Shown here: piece after piece, positions 52,058 to 62,487 of the stretch
Layout of the letters: every line of letters begins with the position of its first letter
How positions within the stretch are numbered: position 1 is the first letter of the stretch
Assembly: GCA_031761405.1 (NCBI GenBank)
Contig: JASEVX010000005.1
Coordinates: 30,677,127-30,741,126, forward strand
Length of the DNA: 64,000 bases
Direction: 5' to 3'
DNA from: Serripes groenlandicus
Taxonomy: Eukaryota; Mollusca; Bivalvia; Cardiida; Cardiidae
Notes under the pieces: generated by a model
The model's database searches: none
Seen by the model: only the letters and a program-made list of their open reading frames with translations
Told to the model about the DNA's origin: nothing
Position numbers and translations under genes: made by a program

Positions 52058-52508
52058 TTAACCCTTTCCCACATATAACACATCTGCAGCAGACGACCAT
52101 GAAAACTTCAAGGCGAAAATGGAAACATTCTATTACTGTAGGTATAATTGCTGAAAAAAGTTGAAAAAAAGTTGAAAACTTGAAAATGTTTTCAAAAGTT
52201 GTCTGCAACTGAGCCGTTAAAAAGTGTCCGTATTTAAGTCCACATTTTAGTGGACAGTAAAGAGTCTTCACTTTACACAGATGCAATAACACCCACTACC
52301 CTTTCCCATATACATAAAATCTGCGGCAGAAACTTTAAAAAATAAATAGGCACAAATAATGAAAACCTTTTCATGATTGAATTTTTTATTTTTGGATTGA
52401 GTTGAAAATGATGTGGCTCATCATGAGCAGTATCTTCTTTTACAACAGCATTTTCAAAATTTGTCTGCTGCAGAGGCGTCAGAAAGCGTCTGTATGTGGG
52501 AAAGGATT
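52058..52508 (-). mobile_element. Two diverged TTAA MITEs
   Basis: The first (to about 52237) starts TTAACCCTTTCCCACATAT and decays. The second (52297-52508) runs from accctttcccatatacat to gtatgtgggaaaggatta. Confidence 0.6.
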
Positions 52509-53065
52509 ATTTGGCAGATGCTGCTCAACTGTTTTACACTGACAACCCTGCTTTATTGTTTGTGCATTAATTGATAAATGTTGTAATTGTTATCTGTTTT
52601 ACTAATGAAAAATCCCTGACCCATTGCCTGATATGTCTTCAATTTGAAAGGCTTACAAAAGAAAAATTTCAAAAGCATTTTAGAAAAGCATCATAAGCAA
52701 TTACCCACTATGTTTTCAACATTTGTGTGTACCGTTAGTTTCATCTGTCCATAATTGCTAGTATACTGCCTTCAGCATGTTTTCTGTTTGGCAGATTCTA
52801 AGAGACATGTCAGTTAATGGGTTAACCTTAGATAATATACATCATAATTCTAATTATTTTTTAATGTCACTACTTTTTGTCTTTTTGTTTTTACTTTGTA
52901 ATCTGTATATATTGGGCGCCTTTGTAATAAAAAATAGTGAAAAAGTAATTATTGTTTTCCATATTATAGTTTGTATGTCCAAGTGTCTTGATCCAGGTAC
53001 TGGATTTATTTGCAAGACTTTCTGTGTAAAAAACATCTGAAGAAAAAAATGGGAGATCTTGGTTA
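52509..53065. other. No recognised feature
   Basis: An 87-codon open frame (52777-53040) lacks recognisable similarity or supporting context. Confidence 0.4.
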
Positions 53066-53295
53066 TTAACCCTTTCCCTTATATAGACGCTTTCTGACGC
53101 CTCTGCAACAGACGGCTTTTTGAAAACATAGTGACAAAAGAAGAAATTGCTCAAAACGAGCAATTTCTCCTTTTGACACAATGTTTTCCACTTTTAGTCA
53201 TAGGTTATCCATTCAATTATAGAGATTTTCTATATTTTGACAAAATATGTTCAAAGTCGTCTGCTGCAGAATTGTTGTATGAGGGAAAGGGTTAA
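53066..53295 (+). mobile_element. TTAA MITE, full length
   Basis: TTAA at both ends. The inner hairpin is ttgctcaaaacgagcaa. Near-consensus. Confidence 0.92.
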
Positions 53296-53369
53296 AAGAT
53301 ATCATAGAATGAAGTGCTCAAACTAAGCTTTTTTGATCCCCTTTTGTATGTCATAGTCAACAGTGGCTT

Positions 53370-53566
53370 CAACCATTTCCTACATACAGATGCTTTCTGA
53401 CACCTCTGCAACTCAAAAGTAGAAATTGCGCATAATGAGCAACACAATGCTTTCAACTCTATTCAATCATTATGCTTTCATTTATAGTGAATTTTCCTTT
53501 GTTTTGCCTAAAATATCTTCAAAGTCATCTGCTGTATATTTGTTGTATGCAGGAAAGGGATGAGCA
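53370..53566 (+). mobile_element. TTAA MITE, diverged
   Basis: 'accatttcctacatacagat' to gcaggaaagggatga. Most of the A arm is deleted. Confidence 0.5.
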
Positions 53567-53585
53567 ACTACTCTAAGAGAAAAAA

Positions 53586-53934
53586 CAATGTTGAGTACTG
53601 GTGAGAGAAAGTCGGGATGCATGTGATCAGGTGAGCTGGCTGCTGTGATATTACTGGATGACTGTTTAAAAGGGTGTTAAACCTTTTCCTCATATAGACG
53701 CTTTCTGACGCCTCTGCAGCAGACAGCTTTTTGAAAACATAGTGACAAAAGGAAGAAATTGCTCAAAACAAGCAATTTCTCATTTTGCCACAATGTTTTT
53801 CCACTTTTAGTCATAGGTTATCCATTCAATTATAGAGATTTTCTATTTTTTGACAAAATCTGTTCAAAGTCGTCTGCTGCAGAATTGTTATATGAGGGAA
53901 AGGGTTAAACCCCAATCAATCGAACAGTTCAGAT
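53586..53934 (+). repeat. SINE tail interrupted by a TTAA MITE
   Basis: 'tgagtactggtgagagaaag' and ctggctgctgtgatatta lead to gtgttaa. After the MITE the tail resumes as ttaaaccccaatcaatcgaa. The uninterrupted version is visible at 661-697. Confidence 0.8.
53677..53908 (+). mobile_element. TTAA MITE inserted in a SINE tail
   Basis: TTAA at both ends. The left tip has mutated to accttttcctcat. The target TTAA is the one within the SINE's conserved ggcgttaaacccc. Confidence 0.92.
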
Positions 53935-54055
53935 TGATCATGGTGCATGGTTCCCATCAAATCCTAAGCTTATAATACTACACCAGAGTACTTGGATGAG
54001 TGGTTATGTACTTTTGTGGTCATGCTTGAGCAACATTGCCCCTTGACTGATTTGA

Positions 54056-54350
54056 TTGATTGATTGATTGGGGTTTAACACCGTTTTTAACAATTTCTCA
54101 GTCATATCACGGCGGCCAGTTCACCTACTGGTGTTTCCTGGTTTTCTCACACCAGTACTCCACACAACAATCTTCCCAAGCAACTGGCTGCTTTTCCACA
54201 TAGACAGAGCCCATTGGTGGAAGACGAATGACGCATGTCGCAATGACTTTTGTCAAAAGTCGAAAAGAAAGTTGGCCGAGCCGGGATTAGAACTCACAAC
54301 CCCTGGATTGACAGCCTGCGTCGTTACCGACTGAGCTACCGGGACTCGAC
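54056..54350 (-). repeat. tRNA-derived SINE, full length, inverted
   Basis: The tail complement (gattgattggggtttaacac, ctcagtcatatcacggcgg) is followed by the body. The head complement ends at 'accgactgagctaccgggac', giving the A box, and gggattagaactcacaac, giving the B box. It is the best full-length reference in the window. Confidence 0.85.
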
Positions 54351-54430
54351 TGTGTCTTTGGTCAATATTGCATGTACGAAAGTCCAGGAAACATGCATAG
54401 CTACCTAAACATCCGTATATAACTATATAA

Positions 54431-54529
54431 CAGAGGACTAGATAAGAAGGAGTGAACAGGTCTTTTCCCCACACTACCAAATCCTATGTTGTGGGAACTC
54501 AAAAGAATCGTCTCACTGAGAGGATACTG
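54431..54529 (+). repeat. Foldback repeat P, left half, abutting a MITE
   Basis: It begins cagaggactagataagaagg and reaches the centre tcgtctcactgagagga, then stops at TTAACCC. Confidence 0.65.
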
Positions 54530-54759
54530 TTAACCCTTTCCCTCATACGACAATTCTGCAGCAGATGACTTTGAACATATTTTGTCAAAAAATAAAAAAT
54601 CTCTATAATTGAATGGATAACCTATGACTATAAGTGGAAAACATTGTGGCAAAAGGAGAAATTGCTCGTTTTGAGCAATTTCTTCTTTTGTCACTATGTT
54701 TTCAAAAAGCCGTCTGCTGCAGAGGCGTCAGAAAGCGTCTTTATGAGGGAAAGGGTTAA
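54530..54759 (-). mobile_element. TTAA MITE, full length
   Basis: TTAA at both ends, near-consensus. The P repeat on its left is not resumed on its right. Confidence 0.92.
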
Positions 54760-54867
54760 AGTACAGCAGATTCAGGTCATCAGTGGCTGCTTTCCCCAAC
54801 AACGATCTCAACCAACCTTTGAACAAGAATGCACTTTGTAACTGTTTGCAGGATAGACATCATATCG

Positions 54868-54939
54868 GAGCTCTAGAGAAGGGGCATTTTTCATGTTCTA
54901 AAATCCTTATTTGACATTCAAACCCTATGCTGTGGGTAC
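54868..54939 (+). repeat. Foldback repeat P, left part, abutting a MITE
   Basis: It contains 'tcatgttctaaaatccttat' and accctatgctgtgggtact, then TTAACCC. Confidence 0.6.
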
Positions 54940-55007
54940 TTAACCCTTTCCCTCATATAGACGCTTTCAGAATTGTTGCAGAATTGTCGTATGAAGGGAA
55001 GGGTTGA
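54940..55007 (+). mobile_element. TTAA MITE reduced to its tips
   Basis: 68 bp: the A-arm tip (to acgctttcag) is joined directly to the B-arm tip (gcagaattgtcgtatg). The right TTAA has mutated to TTGA. Confidence 0.8.
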
Positions 55008-55189
55008 CATGGAATGAGTTGTTCCATGAAATGACCTGTCTTACAGTATTTATCCATTCCTTGATATTGCCAGCATTTGAAGCAAACCAATGTTTTACGA
55101 CAATGTTTGCTAGCACTATGTAAAAACTACACCTCCAGTCTACTACATCTTACTATTTCCTCCTCAGAAATGTCTACAGCAGATGACTC

Positions 55190-55692
55190 TTAACCCTTTC
55201 CATCATACGACAATTCTGATCATGATCATCATGAGCAATTTAACCTTTGGCCACAATGTATTCAAAAGTCGTCTGCTGGTATTGCGTCAAAATGCGTCTG
55301 CTGGTATTGCGTCAAAATGTGTCTGCCGTAATGCGTCAAAATGCATCTGCTGGTAATGCGTCAAAATTCGTATGCTGGTAATGCGTCAAAATGCATCTGC
55401 TGGTAATGCATCAAAATGTGTCTGCCGGTAATGCGTCAAAATGCGTCTGCTGGTATTGCGTCAAAATGCGTATGCTGGTATTGTGTCAAAATGCGTATGC
55501 TGGTATTGTGTCAAAATGCGTATGCTGGTATTGTGTCAAAATGCGTATGCTGGTATTGTGTCAAAATGCGTATGCTGGTATTGTGTCAAAATGCGTATGC
55601 TGGTATTGTGTCAAAATGCGTATGCTGGTAATGCGTCAAAATGTGTCTGCTGGTAATACGTCAAAATGCGTCTGCATTTGGGAAAATGTTAA
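55190..55692. mobile_element. TTAA MITE expanded by a minisatellite
   Basis: It starts TTAACCCTTTCCATCATAC. The arm is shortened, and the centre 'gatcatcatgagcaatttaa' is followed by 'gtattcaaaagtcgtctgct'. The next 400 bases are tandem copies of the arm sequence. It ends gcatttgggaaaatgttaa. Confidence 0.75.
55265..55675. repeat. 25-bp minisatellite, about 16 units
   Basis: The unit is close to gtctgctggtattgcgtcaa plus aatgc. Five to six central units are nearly identical (gtatgctggtattgtg). Three units make 75 bp, so any stop-free frame stays open, explaining the 147-codon frame here. Confidence 0.92.
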
Positions 55693-55802
55693 CAGCATGG
55701 TTAAGACCTGCATGAGATTGCTGTGTTCAAATAATTTTTGTCTTGCAAATTTTCCTATGATCAATTTTCAGAAATATGCCATTTTCAAACATATCAACGA
55801 TA

Positions 55803-56032
55803 TTAACCCTTTCCCTCATATAGACGCTTTCTGACGCCTCTGCAGCAGACAGCTTTTAGAAGAAATAGTGACTTAAGAAGAAATTACACAAAACGTGCAA
55901 TTTCTTCTTTTGCCACAATGTTTTCCTCTTTTTGTCATAGGTTATCCATTCAATTATGGAGATTTTCTATGTTTTGACAAAATACGTTCAAAGTCGTCTG
56001 CTGCAGAATTGTCGTATGAGGGAAAGGGTTAA
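55803..56032 (+). mobile_element. TTAA MITE, full length
   Basis: TTAA at both ends. A small change in the A arm (cttttagaagaaatagtgac). Confidence 0.92.
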
Positions 56033-56039
56033 TGCCACC

Positions 56040-56260
56040 TAGCTGATATATGTGGTTTTCTCCTAAACTGCTGGCCTTATTTCAAAATTGTTTCACACAA
56101 TTTGTGATCCTTTACCAAATGTGTCAAAATCATTCTGCACAAAAAAAACCACTATAAAAAAACCTGTTAAAGTTATCCCCTCCAAAACCGCTTGCCCAGT
56201 TTCAAAATAATGTCAAACAAATGATCATTTGGTGGCCCTTTACCAAAACTCCTCAAACCA
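56040..56260 (+). repeat. Tandem-core repeat fragment (H3/H7-like)
   Basis: Two decayed units: 'tctcctaaactgctggcctt' and ctccaaaaccgcttgcccag, each followed by a gatc(a)tttggtgg/gtgatcc block. Confidence 0.5.
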
Positions 56261-56396
56261 ATCCATGTAAGGATTAAATATTCTCATTTGTACCACATAA
56301 TGTCTGCTCAAGGGGATTGTTAAATAATTAAAAGTTTCGTTTTAAAGCTAATACATTTTGGAAAACTTGATTAATGTGGAATTGAAAGTGTGGTTT

Positions 56397-56631
56397 TTAA
56401 CCCTTTCCCTCATATAGACGCTTTCTGACACCTCTGCAGCAGACGGTTTTTTGAAAACATAGTGACAACAGAAGAAATTGCTCAAAACGAGCAATTTCTC
56501 CTTTTGCCACAATGTTTTCCACTTTTAGTCATAAGTTATCCATTCAATTATAGAGATTTTCTATTTTTTGACAAAATATGTTCAAAGTCGTGTGCTGCAG
56601 AATTGTTGTTGTTGTTGAGGGAAAGGGTTAA
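56397..56631 (+). mobile_element. TTAA MITE, full length
   Basis: TTAA at both ends. The B-arm tip carries an expanded (gtt)n run before gagggaaaggg. Confidence 0.92.
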
Positions 56632-56848
56632 ATGAAGAAATAATTGATTTCTTGTTCCAAAGTACTGTGCACTGTACTTTTACCATGAAAGATTTAAATA
56701 ATTTGCTTGCTGAGTTGGCAGTATATAAATATATATATATATTTAAGCCATTACCTGTTAAGCCAATCTTATAATTTATTCAAGATAATATATTCATTGA
56801 ACACAGAATAATCAATCTGATCAAATAAAGGTAAGGAAGAAGCAAATA

Positions 56849-56972
56849 TTAACCCTTACCCAAATACATCAAATTTAAAGCAGACAACTTCAAACACACT
56901 TTTTGAAAACATTGTGACAAAAGAAGAAATTGCACAAAACGTGCAATTTCTCCTTTTGTCACAATGTTTTCA
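56849..56972 (+). mobile_element. TTAA MITE, right half lost
   Basis: It starts TTAACCCTTACCCAAATAC. The hairpin ttgcacaaaacgtgcaa is intact, then it breaks off. Confidence 0.65.
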
Positions 56973-57054
56973 GTACAAACAGGGTTTATGTTTGGATATC
57001 AAAATATCATTCCAAATGATGACACCAATACAATGTTTTCAGCAGGATACATAT

Positions 57055-57266
57055 TTAATCCTTTTTCACATACAACAAATCTGCAGCAGACGACTTTGAA
57101 CATGTTTTGTCAAACAATGGAAAATCTCTATAATTGAATGGATATTCAATGACTAAATGTGGAAAACATTGTTCGGCATGAGCAATTTCTTCTTTTGTCG
57201 CCATGTTTTCAAAAAGCTGTCTGCTGCAGAGGTGTCAGAAACCGTCTATATGAGGGAAAAGGTTAA
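57055..57266 (-). mobile_element. TTAA MITE, near complete
   Basis: TTAA at both ends. The left half of the inner hairpin is deleted (acattgttcggcatgagc). Confidence 0.85.
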
Positions 57267-57396
57267 AATGCAAACAGCAAAGCAGATGTACTGGTGGTAA
57301 TGCTTGCAGATTGATTCTTAGAGTGCCTATTCACACAACAGTAAAATTATACATGGACTTCATATTTACAACATGATCAAATAAATCAAAGCTGTA

Positions 57397-57628
57397 AATC
57401 TTTCCCTCATACAGATGCTTTCTGATGCCTCTGCAGTTGACGACTTTTGTTAACATTGTGTCAAAAGATGAAACGGCTCATAAAGAGCAATTTCACCTTT
57501 TGCCGCAAAGTTTTCAACTCTATTTAATATAACAACTTTTAATAAATAGAGATTTTTCGTATGTTTGCCAAGATGTTTTCAAAGTCATTTGCTGCAGATA
57601 TGTTGTATGTGGGAAAGGAATAAATGTC
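57397..57628 (+). mobile_element. TTAA MITE, TTAA ends lost
   Basis: 'atctttccctcatacagatg' to gtatgtgggaaaggaataa. The centre is gctcataaagagcaa. Confidence 0.75.
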
Positions 57629-57724
57629 CTTTAAAGCAAATCGTGAAGATTTATTGAGCTCACAGGTGCTCTTTGAACAATAGGATAATGATATAAGGCT
57701 TGGTAAACAAAACCCTTTTATTGT

Positions 57725-57885
57725 GTCACCCTGCGTAGCATGGTAGGCACTTAGGGATTACTTTTTCTTTTGTCCGGCGTCTGTCTGTCTGTCTGTCACA
57801 CTTTTTCGTCACACTTTCAATGAGCAGGTCAGGTGACACATGTGCTCCGCGGAGCACTCCATTGTAGTCTCTTTTAGTCTTACCT
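57725..57885 (+). repeat. Short hairpin-type repeat
   Basis: 'tgtcaccctgcgtagcatgg' opens it, then gtccggcgtctgtctgtctg. It closes around a gtgctccgcggagcac hairpin. There is no tandem core. Confidence 0.5.
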
Positions 57886-58172
57886 GAGTGAAAATCGCTC
57901 ATGCTTAGATATTGTGTTTAGCCTGTGGCCATTGTGTTTCATCTGCGCCTTCATAATCAATGTAAGTAAATAAAGTAAGAAAATTGTTAACAATGTATAA
58001 TAAACATTCATAATATAACAATAATTATTTGTTAAAGTACACCCGGCCCGGCCCCATGGTCCTATAAGTCGCCAGAGAATATATGTTACATTATATGTAT
58101 TATAAAGATATACGTGGATTGTATACAAAACATCGTGATCGGACGTTCAATTATTTTTAGCTTGACTTTTGA

Positions 58173-59360
58173 AAACAAGAGGCCCATGAGGGCCTATGCT
58201 CTACTGGTATGGTTCTTTGGTCATTTTCAATCCAGAGCATGTATGTATGGTGAAGATCGGATAGTAAATGGAGGCTCTTTTGTGTTCACAAGCTGTATTA
58301 TAGCAATTTTTACAATTTCATGGGCCATAATCCAGTCTTGCATGGGCGGATCTAGCTGGTTTTCAAAAGGAACCAAGCTCTCATCAATATTTAACTACTA
58401 TCTAAGTTTGGAGAAGATCAGATAGTAAATGGAGCCTCTATTGTGTTCACATGCTCAATTATAGCAATTTGGACAATTTCAAGGGCCATAATCCAGTCTT
58501 GCATGGGCGGATCTGGCTGGTTTTCGAAAGGAACCGAGCTCTCATGGATATCTAACTACTGTATAAGTTTGGTTGAGATACAATCAAACTTGAAGACTGT
58601 ATCGTGTTAACAAGCTCTTTTATAGCAATTTTGACCATTTCAAGGGCCATAATCCAGTCTTGCATGGGCGGATCTGGCTGGTTTTCGAAAGGAACAGAGC
58701 TCTAATGAATATCTAACTACTGTATAAGTTTGGTTGAGATACAATTAAAAGTGAAGACTGTATCGTGTTAACAAGCTCTTTTATAGCAATTTTGACCATT
58801 TCAAGGGCCATAATCCAGTCATGCATGGGCGGATCTGGCTGGTTTTCGAAAGGAACCAAACTCTCATGGATATCTAACTACTGTATAAGTTTGGTTGAGA
58901 TACAATCAAACATGAAGACTGTATCGTGTTAACAAGCTCTTTTATAGCAATTTTGACCATTTCAAGGGCCATAATCCAGTCATGCATGGGCGGATCTGGC
59001 TGGTTTTCGAAAGGAACCAAGCTCTCATGAATATCTAACTACTGTATAAGTTTGGTTGAGATGCAATCAAACTTGAAGACTGTATCGTGTTAACAAGCTC
59101 TTTTATAGCAATTTTGACCATTTCAAGGGCCATAATCCAGTCTTGCATGGGCGGATCTGACTGGTTTTCGAAAGGAACCGAGCTCTCATGGATATCTAAC
59201 TACTGTATAAGTTTGGTTGAGATACAATCAAAAGTGAAGACTGTATCGTGTTAACAAGAAATTGTTTACGGACGCACGGACGCACGGACGCACGCACGCA
59301 CGGACGACGGACACATCGCCACGACATAAGCCCTTCTGGCCTTTGGCCAGTAGAGCTAAA
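58173..59360 (-). repeat. Tandem-core hairpin repeat (family H4), complete, inverted
   Basis: On the plus strand it starts aacaagaggcccatgagggc. About seven units of roughly 149 bp carry 'gtataagtttggttgagata', 'ggccataatccagtc' and gggcggatctggctgg. It finishes with the (acgg)n tract at 59270-59300, cgacataagcccttctggcc, the small hairpin ggcctttggcc and gtagagctaaaa. Confidence 0.85.
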
Positions 59361-60053
59361 AACAAGAGCTATTGTCATGACCCTGGTGTCGTCCGCGGCG
59401 GCGGCGGTTAAGGTTTTTTGTTCAGCTCAGCTTTTTTTCTGTTTTCTAACAAACTACTACTGTTAAAGTCACTAAACTTCATAAACATAATCATAATATG
59501 TTAAATAATGAAAGTATATAGCTGGAAATCTTTATTTGTTTCACTTAAAACTTCAAAACGTAAGGTTAAGGTTTTTTGTTTAGCTCAGGTTTTTGACAAT
59601 TTTTTACTCATGATTTTTCATATCTTAAAAACTTTTCTTTTTTTTTGCTTGAAACTTCACAAACTTGCTGAGTGTCTTAAGTTGACCTTATATAACAAGT
59701 TTCATAACTCTGTAAATGGTATTGACAAAATTATCTCCCCATTTCGATTTAGAAAATCTACTTTGAAGGGCAAAAATTGGTGATAACTGAAACACAATTT
59801 AACCTATAGCTTTGAAACTTCCTAAACTTATTCAATGTCTTAACATAACTTGATACAACAAGTGCCATAACCCTGAACTTAATATTGACCAAATTATCCC
59901 CCCTTTTGGACTTAGAAAATCTACACTGAAGGTGTTGTCATCCGGTTAAGGTTTTTTATTAGCTCGACTTTTGAAAAAAAGCTATTGTCATGACCCTGGC
60001 GTCGCTGTCGGCGGTGGCGAGGTCGTCCGGTTAAGGTTTTTTATTTAGCTCAT
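59361..60053 (+). repeat. Tandem-core repeat (H1-like)
   Basis: Two headings, 'gctattgtcatgaccctggt' at 59368 and the same near 59979, are each followed by gtcg/gcgg runs and ggttaaggttttttgt. Units with 'aaacttcacaaacttgctga' lie between them. Confidence 0.65.
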
Positions 60054-60988
60054 TTTTAGCTCCACTGGCTGAAAGCCAGTCGAGCTTATGTCATGGCGAA
60101 TTGTCCGTCGTGCGTGCGTGCGTAAACTTTTTCCTTTAAACGACTTCTTCTCACTAACCACTTGGCCAATTTGGTTGAAACTTCATAGGAAGCATCCTCT
60201 CAATGTCCTCTCTTAAATTCCTTCAATTTTTTTTGATCCATCCATAATTCTGGTTTCCATGGCAACCAAAAGAAAAAAATAGTGAAAACTTAAAAATTCT
60301 TCTTCTCTGAAAGTGTCAGGCCGATTTTCAAATAATTTTGTAGAAATGTTACTTGGGTGACCCTTTATTAGATTCCTTCAAGAAATGTTGATTGGTCGAA
60401 AAACATGGTCGCCAGAGGGCGGGGCTATTTTGCCTTATATGACCATAGTGAAAACTTAAAAAATCTTCTTCTCCGAAAGTGTTCAGCCGATTTTCAAATA
60501 ATTTTGTAGAAATGTTCATTGGGTGACCCTCTATCAGATTCCTTCAAGCCATGTTGATTGGTCGAAAAATATGGCCGCCAGAGGGCGGGGCTATTTTGCT
60601 CTATATGACCATAGTGAAAATTTAAAAAATCTTCTTCTCCGAAAGTGTTGAGCAGATTTTCAAATAATTTTGTAGAAATGTTCTTTGGGTGACCCTCTAT
60701 CAGATTCCTTCAAGCCATATTGATTGGTTCAAAAATATGGCCGCCATGGGGTGGGGCTATTTTGCCTTATATGGCTATTGTGAAAACTTAAAAAATCTTC
60801 TCCTCCGAAAGTGTCAGGCCGATTTTCAAATAATTTTGCAGAAGCATTCCTTGGGTGACACTCTACAAGATTCCTTTAAGCCATGGTGGTTGGTAAAAAA
60901 TATGGCCACTAGGGGGCAGGGCTGTTTGGAGATTTGATTTTTGCCTTATGGCCGTGGAGCGATACTGGCCCTCTTGGGCCTCTTGTTT
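60054..60988 (+). repeat. Tandem-core hairpin repeat (family H3), complete
   Basis: It starts TTTTTAGCTCCACTGGCTG with the hairpin actggctgaaagccagt, then gtccgtcgtgcgtgcgtgcg. About four units of roughly 170 bp carry 'attttcaaataattttgtag', tgggtgaccctctatcag and ggccgccagagggcggggct. It ends gcgatactggccctcttggg and cctcttgtttta. Confidence 0.85.
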
Positions 60989-62487
60989 TATTTTTAGCTC
61001 ACCTATGCACGAAGTGCAAGGTGAGCTATTGGGATCACATTTTGTCCGGCGTCTGTCCGTCGTGCGTCGTCAACATTTGAGCTTGTTAACACTCTACGGG
61101 CTACATTTTGCATCCAATCTTCATGAAAGTTTATCAGAACGTTCATCTCCATAAAATCTTGGACAAGTTCGAAACTGGGCCATATGAGATCAAAAACTAG
61201 GTCACCAGGTCGAATTGAAGGGAAATCTTGTTAACACTCTTGAGGCCACATTTTCAACTTGATCATGTTGAAACTTTATCAGAATGTTTGTCTTGATGAT
61301 ATGTAGGACAAGTTCGAACATGGTTCACGTCGGGTCAAAAAGTAGGTCACTAGGTCAAATTGAAGGAAAATCTTGTTAACACTCCAGAGGCCACAATTTT
61401 TGCTTCAGCAGTTTGAAATTTTGTCAGAATGTTTGTCTTAAAAATATCTAGGTCAAGTTCGAATATGGGTTATGCCGGGTCAAAAACTAAGTCACTAGGC
61501 CAAATTGAAGGAAAATCTTGTTAACGCTTTGGATGCCGCATTTTTTGCTTCAGCAGCTTGAAATTGTCAGAATGTTTGTCTTAAAGATATCTAGGTCAAG
61601 TTCAAATATGGGTCATATTGGATCAGAAACTAGGTCACTAGGCCAAATTGAGGGAAAATCTTGTTAACTCTGTAGAAGCCGCATGTTTTGCTTCAGCGGC
61701 TTGAAATTTGTTCAGAATGTTGAGCTGAATGATATCTAGGCCAAGTTTGAATATGGGTCATGCCGGGTCAAAAACTAGGTCACTAGGTCAAATTGAAGGA
61801 AAATCTTGTTAACACTTTGGATGCTGCATTTTTTGCTTCAGCAGCTTGAAATTTAATCAGAATGTTTGTCTAAATGATATCTAGGCCAAGTTCGGATATG
61901 GGTCATGCCGGGTTAAAATCTAGGTCACTAGGCCAAATTGAAGGGTAATCTTGTTAACACTCTAGATACTGCATTTTTAATTTCAGCATGATGAAACTTT
62001 ATCAGAATATTTTTCTTGATGATATGTAGGCCAAGTTTGAATATGGGTCATGCTGGGTCAAAAACTAGGTCACTAGATCAAATTGAAGGAAAATCTTGTG
62101 AACACTTTGGATGCCGCATCTTTTGTTTCAGCAGCTTGGAATTTGGACAGAATGTTTGTCTGAATTATATCTAGGTCAAGTTTGAATATGGGTTTTATTG
62201 GATCAGAAACTAGGTCAATAAAGGAAAATATTGTTCAAACTCCGGAGGCCGCATTTTTACTTTGAGCAAGTTGAAACTTTGTCAGAATGTTGTCTTGATG
62301 ATATCTAGTCCATGTTGGAATATGGGTCATATCAGGTAAAAAAATATAGATCACTAGGCCAAATGAAGGAAAATATTGTTAACACTGTGGAGGTTGCATT
62401 CAGAATAATTTTCTTGATGTGTTTTGCACTGCAGTACATTGTATAATTAAGGTGAGCGATCCAGGGCCATCATGGCCGTCTTGTTTT
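60989..62487 (+). repeat. Tandem-core hairpin repeat (family H2), complete
   Basis: It starts tttttagctcacctatgcac, with the short hairpin tgcacgaagtgca, then gtccggcgtctgtccgtcgt. About eight units of roughly 150-155 bp carry ggtcactaggycaaattgaa and 'ggaaaatcttgttaacactc'. It ends gtgagcgatccagggccatc and atggccgtcttgtttttt. It abuts the previous repeat directly. Confidence 0.88.

Noticed and set aside
55265..55675. Regular short repeats that resemble a CRISPR array at first sight
   Set aside because: The 25-bp units are head to tail with no unique spacers, and the setting is a eukaryotic nuclear repeat.
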